In this document: in pieces, positions 1 to 9,063 of the stretch | Layout of the letters: each line of letters opens with the position of its first letter | Position numbering within the stretch: position 1 is the first letter of the stretch | From: Funneliformis mosseae | Lineage: Eukaryota; Glomeromycota; Glomeromycetes; Glomerales; Glomeraceae | Direction: 5' to 3' | NCBI GenBank assembly: GCA_910592005.1 | Contig: CAJVPP010001535.1 | Span: forward strand, 1-19,390 | DNA length: 19,390 nt | Program-made: the position numbers and the translations under genes | The notes under the pieces: model-generated | Seen by the model: the letters and a program-made list of their open reading frames with translations, nothing else | What the model was told of the DNA's origin: nothing | The model's database searches: none

Positions 1-42
1 TAATTAATTTATGAATTTGAGACTAAATCAGTATATTTAATA

Positions 43-66
43 CAGTTAACTCTCTATAAATATATC
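43..66 (+). repeat. Left terminal inverted repeat of the pogo/Tigger-like element
   Basis: It begins CAGTTAACTCTC after a TA dinucleotide. Its reverse complement is found, with mostly C/T differences, at 2375-2398. Confidence 0.65.
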
Positions 67-367
67 ATCTATAAATGCATATTCTTTATAAATATATCCT
101 TTTGCTTAGTTTTAAGTTAGAGAATTATTGCTAAATGCATCTTCTACTATTTATACTGTATAATGATTTTTTGACTTATTTATATTAAAAATTTTACCTA
201 AATACATTCACATGATTTTGCATAATTTTAAAATATCATTTTTTAATTGAAATTAATAAATTAGTATATAGATTAAATCAATATATATTTATAAAATGTA
301 ATGCATTACAGATTTTGCAGTTTATTTACACTTATATTACTGTGAGAATTTTTAAACTTTCTTTAGC

Positions 368-1419
368 ATGCCTTTTAAAAAAGTCACTTTAACAGATATT
401 TAGAAGTATGAATTTTGCTTATATGCTAATGATAATAAAAAAAAACCTAAATTCAATATATAAAATGGATTAAAAAAGGTGAGTATTATAGTTTACTAAA
501 CTACAGTAATACAAATTTTAAAATTAAAAACAAATAATTTTTTATTGAAATTATTTACTCAAAAAAAAATGTCATAATTCTGTAATATTTTTAGAATTCA
601 AACTTTTTTTTAAAGAATTTGTATTGAACTATCAATAAAGCAATTTTAAGTAATGCAATATTAATTAAAAAAGCTAAGTTGTTAGTAGATGGATTAGGAA
701 TTCCTGAAAATGATTTGCAATTTTCTTTTAAATAACTTCAAGGATTTAAGAAATATAATGGAATTCAAAATTTCAAAAAGAAGTAGGATCTACTAATAAA
801 ATTGCTATTCTTGAAATCTTACTAGTATTACATACAAAATGTGCTGATTATTCATTTGAGAGAATTTATAATATGAATAAAATAGGATTTTTTTATCAGT
901 ATATATTAGCAAATGATGTATAACTAATATTATGTGTAAATTACTAATATTATATAATATATCTTTTTATAAATTTGAACCTGATTGAATATTAGTTACT
1001 AGATATCTTTCTGAATACAAAAAGAATAAAGAACATCTATTTGTAGTTTTAGGTTTAAATGCTAATAGATTACACAAGCTATCTTCCTTAATAATAAAAA
1101 AATATGAAAATCTACGATATTTTAAATATATTAATATTCATAATTTATTAATAATATACTGTAATAATTCTAAAACTTAAATATTGACAACACTTTTTCA
1201 AGATTGGCTTCAGGATTTTGATTATCAAGTTGGTTAGAAACATAGAGTTAACATATTTTATTACTTCTTGATAATTATTTAAGTCATAAAATAGATAGTT
1301 TAAATTTTATAAATATAGATATTCATTTTTTACCTCCAAATACCACTTCAAAAATTTAACCAATTGATTCTGAAATTATTATGTCATTCAAAAAGTATTA
1401 TCAGAATTATCACATTTAG
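368..1419 (+). pseudogene. Pogo/Tigger (CENP-B-type) transposase pseudogene
   Basis: In life this was a DDE-type transposase with an N-terminal helix-turn-helix. An ATG at 368 opens a frame reading MPFKKVTLTD, then an in-frame TAG at 401. The middle (about 640-720) keeps KAKLLVDGLGIPEND, the link before the catalytic domain. At 861-890 the NMDETGLF-type motif reads NMNKIGFF, so the first catalytic Asp is now Asn (876-878). The second Asp survives in LLLLDN (1270-1272). The third survives in the PPNTTSK-x-x-PID block (1366-1368), where a Gln position is a TAA (1357-1359). At least three frame changes and several stops (401, 1178, 1357 and others) break it. Almost every difference from the family motifs is a C-to-T or G-to-A transition. 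The C-terminal part after 1419 is not recognisable until 1711. Family assignment is from remembered motifs and is strong; the exact ends are approximate. Confidence 0.85.
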
Positions 1420-1710
1420 TAAGTTTAAAATTTAATAAATAATATTATTTAGTTAGTATTTTATTAATTATATTTATTCAAATAATCATATTTACTTAAA
1501 TAATATTGATTTTTTGTATTTATTTAAATAGCATTTAAATGATATTATTTTATTTTTTATTAATTTATTTCTTTTATTTTATTGAATATTAAAATATATT
1601 AAAGCTAATGAATTTATATAAAATTTAAAATTAAGTGTCTTATAAATCATTTATATATAATTCAAAACTGAAAAAAGTTATAGCTAAGATAATTTGTAAT
1701 TGTTAGCATT

Positions 1711-2070
1711 ATACTAAAATCTTTCTCTGGTAATATTGATGATACTGATGCTGATACCAATGCTGAATCTAATAGTTAATCTAATGATGAACTTAATGAT
1801 GAACCTAATAATGAATCTAATAATAATTTAATACTTAATGAAATTTTAGAATGCTTAAAATTCTTAACTTAATTAATCTAATAAATATAAAAAACTTCTT
1901 AATATTTATAAAGAAAATGGTATTATGAAATTTCTAAGGATGATTAACTATTACACAACTTATAGAAATTTTTAAAAAAAAAATCTAGTAATAAAACTGA
2001 TGATTTAGACGAAAATAAAATAGATGATAATGTTAAGATGAAAACTATTAATGCTAATTAAAGGGTTTAA
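1711..2070 (+). pseudogene. Second broken frame in the element, acidic then Gln-rich if stops are read as Gln
   Basis: A single frame runs without any frameshift from about 1711 to 2070 but contains nine internal stops (1777, 1870, 1879, 1882, 1888, 1900, 1909, 1945, 1963) before the last ones at 2059 and 2068. All are TAA or TAG and none is TGA. The first part encodes an acidic Asp/Asn/Glu repeat (DDTDADTNAESNS). The rest is helical and Lys-rich, with RKWYYEISKDD in the middle. Each internal stop sits where a glutamine would be natural. It may be the acidic C-terminal tail of the transposase or a separate accessory or captured ORF. I do not recognise the protein. Confidence 0.55.
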
Positions 2071-2374
2071 AAACTGTAAATACATTCTTACTTCAGTAAG
2101 AAAATGTGTATAAGTATATAAATCAGTAAATATAATTGAAAAATTTATTAGAAAAAAATAGATACAAACTATTATAAACCAATACTTTAATTTTTAATTA
2201 ATAATTAATTAATAATTATTTTATTGAATTAAAAATAAAGAATTATATTATATATATAATAAAGATTAATTTATTACTTTATAATAAATTGTTTTTATAC
2301 ATTATAATATATAATCTATATTTTCTATAAATGCATATCCTTTGTAAAAGTACACATTTTCTGATTTCAAGGGG

Positions 2375-2398
2375 AATGTATTTATATAAAGTTGACTA
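2375..2398 (-). repeat. Right terminal inverted repeat of the pogo/Tigger-like element
   Basis: It ends ATAAAGTTGACTA and is the reverse complement of 43-66 at about 18 of 24 positions. Confidence 0.6.
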
Positions 2399-2400
2399 TT

Positions 2401-3598
2401 TATAGCATATATAACTTTAAATAAACTTTTATTATTATATTTAGTAAGTTTATTTTTTTTAAAGTATTAATACTTTATAATTATAAATATAAATTTTTTA
2501 TAAATACTCAATTTTTAATATTTTGTTTATTAAATTCATTTATAAAGAGTTTAAAAGTTAATGTATTATCAAATAATTTTGCATTTTTTAAAAATGAATT
2601 TTATTTGTTATATGTTATCAGAATTTATATTAAATAATTATAATTATAAAATACAAATAATAAAAATACTTAATAAAAGTATTTAAGAAAGACTCTTTAA
2701 ACTACAACATTAAAAATTAATAGTTTTGTAATATGTAATCTAATTTCTTTTTTTCAAATAAATTTCAATTAAAGACTTTTTTAATAGCTAAGTAAAATTA
2801 GTAAATTAGTTATTAAGGTAATATTTAATATATAATTTTTATTAGATCTGTCAGTAATTATTAAATAATTAAATTTTTTGTTTTACTTTTTCTTATCATT
2901 TAACCTTTTTTTCTAAATATTTATTTTTTTAAAAAACAATTATATAATTTCAGTCATTAATTTATTAAAAAAAGGATCAAAAAAAAAAAATATTTGACAG
3001 CTTATAATTTATAGCAATAGACTCACTCATTAAACTTATAAGAAATTTTTTAAAAAAATAAAAACGCATAATTCTTTACAATAAATTATAATTTAAGAAA
3101 TTTGCTTATTAAAATATAAAAATAATAAATATATATATGCTATATTAAGTATAATACACTTTATTATATTTTTATAATAAATACAAAATTTTTATACAAA
3201 TTTTATGTAATAGTATTTTATATAAAAATGTTAAGAATGAAATAAATTCTAAAACTTATTACTTTCATATTTTTACTATAAAATTCATATAATTTTCACA
3301 TAAATAATCAGAAATTATACAATTATTTTCAAAAAAGATTTTTAAATATATCAATATAAAAAAAAATCTAAGTTAGCTATTAAATATATTTTTTAAATAT
3401 TAAAATTTATCTAAAAAATGTTTAATTATTGTAGTTTTTGAAAACAATTATTTTGATATTTCCAAAAAATAATTAAAGTTGAAAATTTTACTAAAATGTT
3501 AATTTTATAATAAGAAAATGTATAATTACTCAGTTAGTTTATATTATTATAACTAAAATTGATTTTCATTTGAAATTAGAATTTAATTAATCTTCAAA
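2401..3598. other. AT-rich stretch with no recognisable gene
   Basis: There is no sustained open frame on either strand and CpG is almost absent. The one feature I can point to is a perfect 16-bp palindrome, AAAGTATTAATACTTT, at 2461-2476. The stretch is probably eroded transposon or spacer DNA. Confidence 0.6.
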
Positions 3599-4751
3599 TA
3601 CAATAAGACCTTATTAAATGCATGTTTTATAAATGTATTATCTTCTTTAAATACATATAATGTTCTAATTTCAAGCTCAAGACTTAGATACTAAATACAT
3701 ATTCTAAGTTTTGCACATATAAAAAGTTTTTCAGTCTTTTCATATGATAATCCTAACTCTAAATGCATATCATATAACTATTTTTATAAAATAATAGATT
3801 CTGATACTGATGTTGTTAACCCTATACTCAGCCCATCGAACTTAGGGTAACTATGACTTAATAACAGAGAGTAACGTGCGAGAAACTACTAAGTTACTAT
3901 AGAATAAGTCCTATTATAATCAACCTTAAATTTATACTTTTAGATGAGTAAATAACTTTAATAATTTATAAACACGATAAACACAATTGACATATTGAAG
4001 GATTTTTAATATGTGTAGTTTTAGAAAGAGATTCCTTTATTGTAGAAATTTGTATATTTAGCAATCCTTAACTTTAGATTCTAAGTCTTAAACTCAAACT
4101 ATTGAGTTTACACTGTTATCTCTGCCCTTTTACAAAGACAAGTTTCTATCCTATTTATATAAAAATACAATTATAAGAATTTATTATCTAATGCTAAACT
4201 ATTTTATAACGCTAAGATAAATATAAAAAATAAATTATAATTTAATGATAATACTAATATAATAAATAGTAATAATAAAATATAAGAATAAAATAAATAA
4301 AATAAAAATGTTAACTAAGTTAAAAATGCTAATGATGTTAATAACATTGATCATTCATCAATCTTTGTAGCACAGTAGAATTGATCTCATATGGTATCAA
4401 CGTTAAATTATTCGAAAGTAATGTTAAAATATTCTTTTAAAAAAATAAGTCTTTTATTACTATTGAATTTTGAGTATTAAATTGTTTGAAAGTGAGTTTT
4501 ATAAAATAAAAATATATTTAATATTTATTTTTTTTAAAATAAATCAATAGAATAATATATTATTTAGTGTGATTTGAAAAATTAAAATCCTATTAGATAA
4601 AATTTAACTAATTTTATTTAAAATAAAATAAAATTATAGTTTTAATATCAAAAATATTTATTAAGATATATATTTTTTATTAATGCATATCCTCTTTAAT
4701 GTATTCTTATTCTTAATTCTAAAGAGATATATTTAAAGAAGTCTGACTGTA
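3599..4751. mobile_element. Related non-autonomous pogo/Tigger-like element, interrupted
   Basis: The left end at 3601 (CAATAAGACC after TA) and the right end near 4749 (GTCTGACTG before TA) are inverted repeats matching at about 18 of 25 positions. The right repeat (4726-4751) also matches the left repeat of the 41-2400 element at about 20 of 26 positions. TA flanks both ends, as expected for this superfamily. Subterminal ATGCAT motifs recur at 3618-3623 and near 4683. No transposase can be seen. The interior seems to hold a separate insertion at about 3811-4389. The assignment is by resemblance of ends only. Confidence 0.5.
3811..4402. mobile_element. Possible LTR-like insertion followed by a primer-binding-like site
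   Basis: Composition changes here: CpG returns, as in CCCATCGAAC and AACGTGCGAG. The block begins TGTTGTTAAC. Near 4388 it reaches CA, followed two bases later by TGGTATCA (4392-4399), which resembles the TGGTATCAGAGC primer-binding site of Copia-type LTR retrotransposons. No second LTR, gag or pol is visible and no target duplication is clear. A truncated LTR element is one reading. A chance resemblance is quite possible. Confidence 0.25.
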
Positions 4752-4787
4752 TTTAAAATTAGAATTCAAAAATTAGTTAATTGAAAA

Positions 4788-4836
4788 AATTGGAATTTCA
4801 TTTTCAGATATTCTTTTTGATATCTAAATTCCAATT
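4788..4836. repeat. Inverted repeat able to form a hairpin
   Basis: AATTGGAATTT at 4788-4798 is perfectly inverted as AAATTCCAATT at 4826-4836. Inside it, AGATAT (4806-4811) pairs with ATATCT (4820-4825). It lies just outside the end of the 3599-4751 element. Confidence 0.7.
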
Positions 4837-4879
4837 TCAATTATGATTTTATTAGTCAATTTCTATGTAACTATTTAAT

Positions 4880-5062
4880 TTTAGATATGAGACCATTTGA
4901 AATTAGAATATCTAAAATTAAATTTCAAACAAATCTGAATTTCAAATATGAGGCTATCTAAAATTGAGATATTTGAAATTAAATTTCAGATAGAATCTGA
5001 GTTTAGATAAAAGGTCATCTGAAATTGAGATATCTGAAATTGAACTTCAGATAAAATCTGAA
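4880..5062. repeat. Three tandem copies of a 61-bp unit
   Basis: The units are 4880-4939, 4940-5001 and 5002-5062. Each follows the pattern TTTAGATATGAGGCCATCTGAAATT, AGATATCTGAAATT, AATTTCAGATA, AATCTGA with scattered changes. Each unit also contains the same short word in both directions (TCTGAAATT and AATTTCAGA), so each copy can fold on itself. There is no coding potential. Confidence 0.8.
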
Positions 5063-5541
5063 TTTTATACAAATTATGTATTTATAAATAAAATTAAAGT
5101 AATATGAAGAATCTATTATCTACATGTACTGTACATAAGCAATTTATCTAATTAATAAAATTTTTATGATTTTTTAAATGTTTCTTTTATTTATTTTTCT
5201 TTACTACTCTATTATAATACAAAAATTTAACGATTCCTTTTCTCAATAATTAAGATTTGAAAATATTTATAAAAGCAAGTAATTTTATTTTAAAATTCAT
5301 CTCTCAGCTTCAAAATGGAATTATTATATAAATAACTTGGTAAAGGTAGGAGTTCCTTTTCTATTTGCTTTCTTCTGTTTTAAATTAAATAGAAAAAAAA
5401 AGTGAATGTTTTTAACATGTTCTTCTAATTGAATGATTATTTTTTTGCTTTTCAGGTTTGATCACTTCGGTCTGAAGTTAAAAAAAAAAACATGAAAAAA
5501 TAGATGAATACGAAAATGAATAAATCACTTATTTAACTGAC
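5063..5541. other. Non-coding AT-rich spacer
   Basis: I see no open frame and no repeat in this stretch. Composition shifts toward more CpG near its right edge. Confidence 0.5.
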
Positions 5542-5692
5542 GCAGCACCCGATGAGGTCAAAAATCCTAAATAAATAAAGCTAAAAAAAAAATAATAAAA
5601 TAAATTTAAAAGAAGAACTTATTTGCAGAAATTAAAAAATTAAAGAAAAACCTAACATTAAGCAACAGCCCGGATGTGATCAAAATCTTAAA
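5542..5692. repeat. Degenerate direct repeat, two copies 120 bp apart
   Basis: GCAGCACCCGATGAGGTCAA at 5542 onward and GCAACAGCCCGGATGTGATC at 5662 onward are alike, and each is followed by an AAAATCnTAAA-type stretch. Similarity is roughly three quarters over 30 bp by eye. The origin is unknown. Confidence 0.4.
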
Positions 5693-5750
5693 AAATTGGA
5701 AATTTAATGCTACAAAATTTAATAAATAAATGCCGCGAAATTAAATTATA

Positions 5751-6308
5751 GCCCTGTTCAATTCTGGATCGGATCATTCGGATCGGAAAAAAAAGTAACA
5801 AATCAAATCATAGTTACAATTGAACACAATTTTGTACGGCTCGATCGAATCATGTTGTAAACAATAAATATGGTTGGTTACTAGCACGCGTCACGTTAGT
5901 TTATCAGGATCGATCAGAGGCGAACACCTATTTTCGTGGATCGGTTTGACTGGCCGCTGATCGATTTAATAACCAATCATTTACAGCTGTTTTCATATTT
6001 TTCGGGACAAAACAAATTTTTGAACCCGACACTCGATCCGATATGCAAGTGTCGGAACACGTGATACAAACATTTTTGCTTTAGAGATTGTAATACGTGA
6101 ATACGCGATTGCTATTAGGACAATAATGTCCGGTATTTGTTTATCGGTTTTAGTTTATTTATTTTAAATACAAAATCCAGAAACATGAGATAACCCGATA
6201 TCCGCGTATCGGGTGTCGGGTTCAAAATTTGTTTGTCCCGAAAAATATGAAAACAGCTGTAAGGGCACATTTGCGGTCAATCCGATCCGATCTAGAATTG
6301 AACAGGGC
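5751..6308. mobile_element. Non-autonomous DNA transposon (MITE) with near-perfect 25-bp terminal repeats
   Basis: The left repeat (5751-5775, starting GCCCTGTTCAATTCT) and the right repeat (6284-6308, ending AGAATTGAACAGGGC) match at 24 of 25 positions. TTATA lies on both sides (5746-5750 and 6309-6313), a likely 5-bp target duplication. The 558-bp element has no coding frame and is rich in GATCGG and CGATC words, unlike its AT-rich surroundings. The high terminal identity and many CpGs suggest recent insertion. The superfamily is unclear. Confidence 0.85.
5983..6260. repeat. Long inverted repeat nested inside the MITE (arms about 62 bp)
   Basis: The left arm is 5983-6044 and the right arm 6198-6260, with a loop of about 153 bp. 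The arms begin and end with the palindrome ACAGCTGT and share the blocks TTTTCATATTTTTCGGGACA and GAACCCGACAC, with only a few differences. This is either a second foldback element inserted into the first or a secondary hairpin of the same element. Confidence 0.85.
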
Positions 6309-6368
6309 TTATAATTCAGCTAAAAACTAAAAGTCTGAAATATAAAATTTTAAAGTTAACTGTATTTA

Positions 6369-6496
6369 CGAAATTAAAAAAAAAATTTGGCATATTGTGA
6401 TTGGTTAAAATAGTTTGTCTGAAGTTGGAATTCAACATAAATAAAATTTATTTTAGGCCAATCATGATATTCCAATTTTTTTTTTTTACAATTTCG
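6369..6496. mobile_element. Short foldback MITE, 128 bp
   Basis: The left arm (6369-6412) runs CGAAATT, a poly-A stretch, TTGGCATATTGTGATTGG and TTAAAATA. The right arm (6449-6496) is its reverse complement with a few changes and ends ACAATTTCG. The arms make up most of the element. No target duplication is clear. There is no coding capacity. Confidence 0.75.
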
Positions 6497-6763
6497 AAAC
6501 CGCAATTATTAAAACTGTCTTTTTAGCTAGATTATGATTAAAAATCTATTAATAATTTCATACGATTCCTTGTTTTTTTATTTGTAATTAATATAGTAAT
6601 CAACTAAATAAGTTTAAAATTTACATTTCTGTTTTTTTTGAATTTATGAATTAATTGAATAAATTAAATCGTATCATTTTCACCTACGTGTTTTTTTTTT
6701 TAATATTATATCAATCCAACAAGGCAAATATACATCTACTCAAAAAAAAAAAATTATGAATTT

Positions 6764-6892
6764 ATGTTATCACTGAGTATCACTAAGAAAAAAAGCGCTT
6801 TAGTAAACTTTTATGGTACTTCTTCTGATGGAATCAACAATTTGGCGAACTTGGAAGTGGGTGTGACATATCGTTTAATAGGGTTGAAATAA
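6764..6892 (+). CDS. Short ORF, 42 residues, unrecognised, possibly a gene fragment
   Basis: An ATG at 6764 opens a clean frame to TAA at 6890. The product includes ITKKKSALVNFYGTSSDGIN and then LEVGVTYRLIGLK. Local base use (GCG, TTG, GTG, GGG codons) is more gene-like than the flanks, and the residue mix looks like a folded protein rather than AT-rich noise. No upstream exon, promoter or poly(A) signal could be tied to it. It may be the last exon of a lost gene or a transposon-carried fragment. Confidence 0.3.
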   Translation: MLSLSITKKKSALVNFYGTSSDGINNLANLEVGVTYRLIGLK

Positions 6893-7111
6893 AAATTCAT
6901 GAACAGTATAATGTTTTTATTATTTATTACTTTTTCCTACGAATTACAAAAGTTTTTGTCTTCTTCTTATAAATAGATATGATAATTACATCTTCATTTT
7001 AAATCCTTATAGAAATAAAATACATTATTTTTATCTAGGATTGTCTTCAAAACAAATATAATGTTGGAAATGAAAGAAATAAAAAGAAAATTTCCTGTAC
7101 TCTAAAAAATT
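6893..7111. other. Non-coding spacer
   Basis: Nothing recognisable lies between the short ORF and the minus-strand gene remnant. Confidence 0.5.
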
Positions 7112-8064
7112 TCATCCAAGGCATTCCCGAATTATTTGGTTTAATTTTAATAAAAAAACTATAAATTTAATTATTAGAATCAATTTAATGATAAATCCAA
7201 TAAGTTCACTCCTGTATTCATGATCATATTCATAATCGGTTCTGCCTAAAAATTATAATTAAAAATGGTTTAGAAAAATTTTATACTATTGAATTTAACG
7301 ACAAAAATATATATATATATATTTTTTTATATGGCTTACATTCATTAGGGTAAGGTGGAGCTCCTCTTTGAGTATTTATTCAACTACATGTTTAATATCA
7401 CTAAAAGCACCGTTGTCCATCCTTTTTCTATCGATCGAAGAAGAAAATTAGATTTTATAATTATAATAAAAAAATATATATATTAATAAAATATATGATC
7501 ATGCTTACAGTTTTTTCAACTATAAGCCAAGCTTACATTATTATCATCATTAGGTGATAGAGATGATGCAATCGTCTTTAAATTGCGAAAGAGTCATCAA
7601 TTGCTTGCCAAAGTGCTTTACCACCTATCATAAATATCATTCCTAAAAGGTTTTTCGCTCCATTCTTAGATAAACCCTTTATAACGATAGACTAACATTT
7701 TTACTCACTTTCATCTAGATATAGAGCGAGGCGACCTTAAACTTATCAATATATAATTCATTCCTTTAATCTTTAATAATGGTTCCAGTCACGTTGGTGA
7801 GAACTCATCCGCTATTAGTGTAAAGGAATGTTTGTGCAATCAAAGAATGGAGTAAGAAATTAAATTCTTCTCATTCGGGTGGTTGAATTTCTTTGGAAGT
7901 ATAGGATAAACTGGTTTATCTACGCGATGAAAAATTCTGGTTATTAGAAATCGATTAAATAATTTTTTTTTGTATTCTATTTAAATAAGTAATTACTCAT
8001 CAATTTCTTTTCCAGGAATCGGATTAGAATTTATTAAAAAAAAACAAAACTTAATATTTGCCAT
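7112..8064 (-). pseudogene. Minus-strand gene remnant with intron-like signals, function unknown
   Basis: On the minus strand an ATG at 8064 starts MANIKFCFFLINSNPIPGKE. A GT-AG intron (7996-7937, 60 bp, with a TTCTAATAAC branch-like site) joins it in frame to IFHRVDKPVYPILPKKFNHP, which ends at a TGA at 7842-7840. The combined product is 54 residues. Beyond that, coding-like text continues in other frames: FLYTNSG then VLTNVTGTIIKD near 7830-7750, SKNGAKNLLGMIFMIGGKAL near 7660-7600, and GAPPYPNE near 7345. A second GT-AG intron (7339-7246, 94 bp) leads to RTDYEYDHEYRSELIGF and an ORF end at 7112. Frameshifts and three stops separate the pieces, so I read it as a decayed multi-exon gene. It could also be a short real gene (8064-7840) beside noise. 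I do not recognise the family. Confidence 0.35.
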
Positions 8065-9063
8065 AACGAGTATTACATAAAATACAAAATAATTTTATTT
8101 CATGTATAAGTTTACTGAATTAAAAGTTTGCAAGGTACAACAATTAAAGGAAAAAAATTTTATCCTCGGAGTTTTGGTAACACTAAATTTTTTATTTTAA
8201 ATCAGAATAACGATCTGCGAGTCTAATTCTTATAGATGTGATAAATTCAGACAAACTCAACAAGAAATTCTTTCAAAGAATATAATGAACGCAAATTTAC
8301 AAAATATTGAAAGAATGTACTAAAGATAATTTATAAATAAAAAAATTCAAATATTGAATACAATTATATTGTCAGTTTTTATCTTTAGACAAGAAACTTA
8401 AATTTAAACATGACTAATACAAAAAAGGAAATTTTCACTAAATATTGAGAAAAAAATTTTTTGTTTAGATAAACAAAGAATCATTGAAAAATCCATTTAT
8501 CAATTGGTCATTTGTAATTTGAGTGTGATTCTATTTAATATATCTTCATTATTAATGAATGGGGCAGCTTGCTGACTTTTTTTGCGTTGTCAATTATGGG
8601 GTTGATACCCGAAGGTCTGTTTGATGTCATTTTATTATATTTAAAGATGGTACAGAAATCAAAAAATTTCCAATGTACTTATAGAAAATTAGATATGAAA
8701 ATTCTGTGAATCATTCAAATTTTTTGTATACCATTTTAAATTATCTATTTTTGAAAGAAGTTCATCAGTACACATAATTTAAATACTATGGAATTCTCGA
8801 ACTCGTGTGTATTACATTATTTCCAATGAGAAACATCTTATATCTTGTATGCGGAGTTTCCAAAATTGTATAAAGTTGACTGATTGTAATTAAAGCGATG
8901 ATCTGCAAATGTTTCGGGTCTTGCCGAGAACAAACACGCACCTCCCTCAATGTGATTGAGATGGTGCAAAAGCATTACGATCAATTTAAATAAAGATGTT
9001 GATCAGTGTTTGAGTTGAGCAATCTCTCTCTGTCTTTTTATTGGTTTTACTTATCATGACTAA
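8065..9063. other. About 1 kb without a supported gene
   Basis: There are short open stretches only, for example LIPEGLFDVILLYLKMVQ near 8600-8655 on the plus strand, without a usable start or splice signals. It may include the promoter or lost upstream exons of the poly-Q pseudogene. The GC-rich hairpin at 8938-8967 is listed separately. Confidence 0.45.
8938..8967. repeat. GC-rich hairpin
   Basis: GCACC pairs with GGTGC, and CTCAAT pairs with ATTGAG around a GTG loop, with a small unpaired bulge (TCC against AT). It is far more stable than anything nearby. It could be part of a structured RNA or a relic of a repeat. No tRNA boxes were confirmed. Confidence 0.5.

Larger units (their letters stand above)
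41..2400 (+). mobile_element. Decayed pogo/Tigger-like (Tc1/mariner superfamily) DNA transposon
   Basis: The element is bounded by imperfect terminal inverted repeats. The left one is at 43-66, directly after TA. The right one is at 2375-2398. They match at about 18 of 24 positions, and five of the six mismatches are C/T transitions. Between them lies a broken transposase with CENP-B/Tigger features (368-1419) and a second broken frame (1711-2070). The right flank is TT rather than TA, so the TA target duplication is imperfect. A length near 2.36 kb suits an autonomous pogo-type element. Subterminal AAATGCATAT-like motifs occur at both ends and again in the related element at 3599-4751. The element is certainly inactive. 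The exact ends are inferred. Confidence 0.75.

Noticed and set aside
1..5300. A ciliate-like genetic code with TAA and TAG as Gln.
   Set aside because: The intact genes at 12389 and 17711 use many CAA codons and end at TAG and TAA, and the broken elements also carry frameshifts and lost catalytic residues. Mutation explains the stops better.
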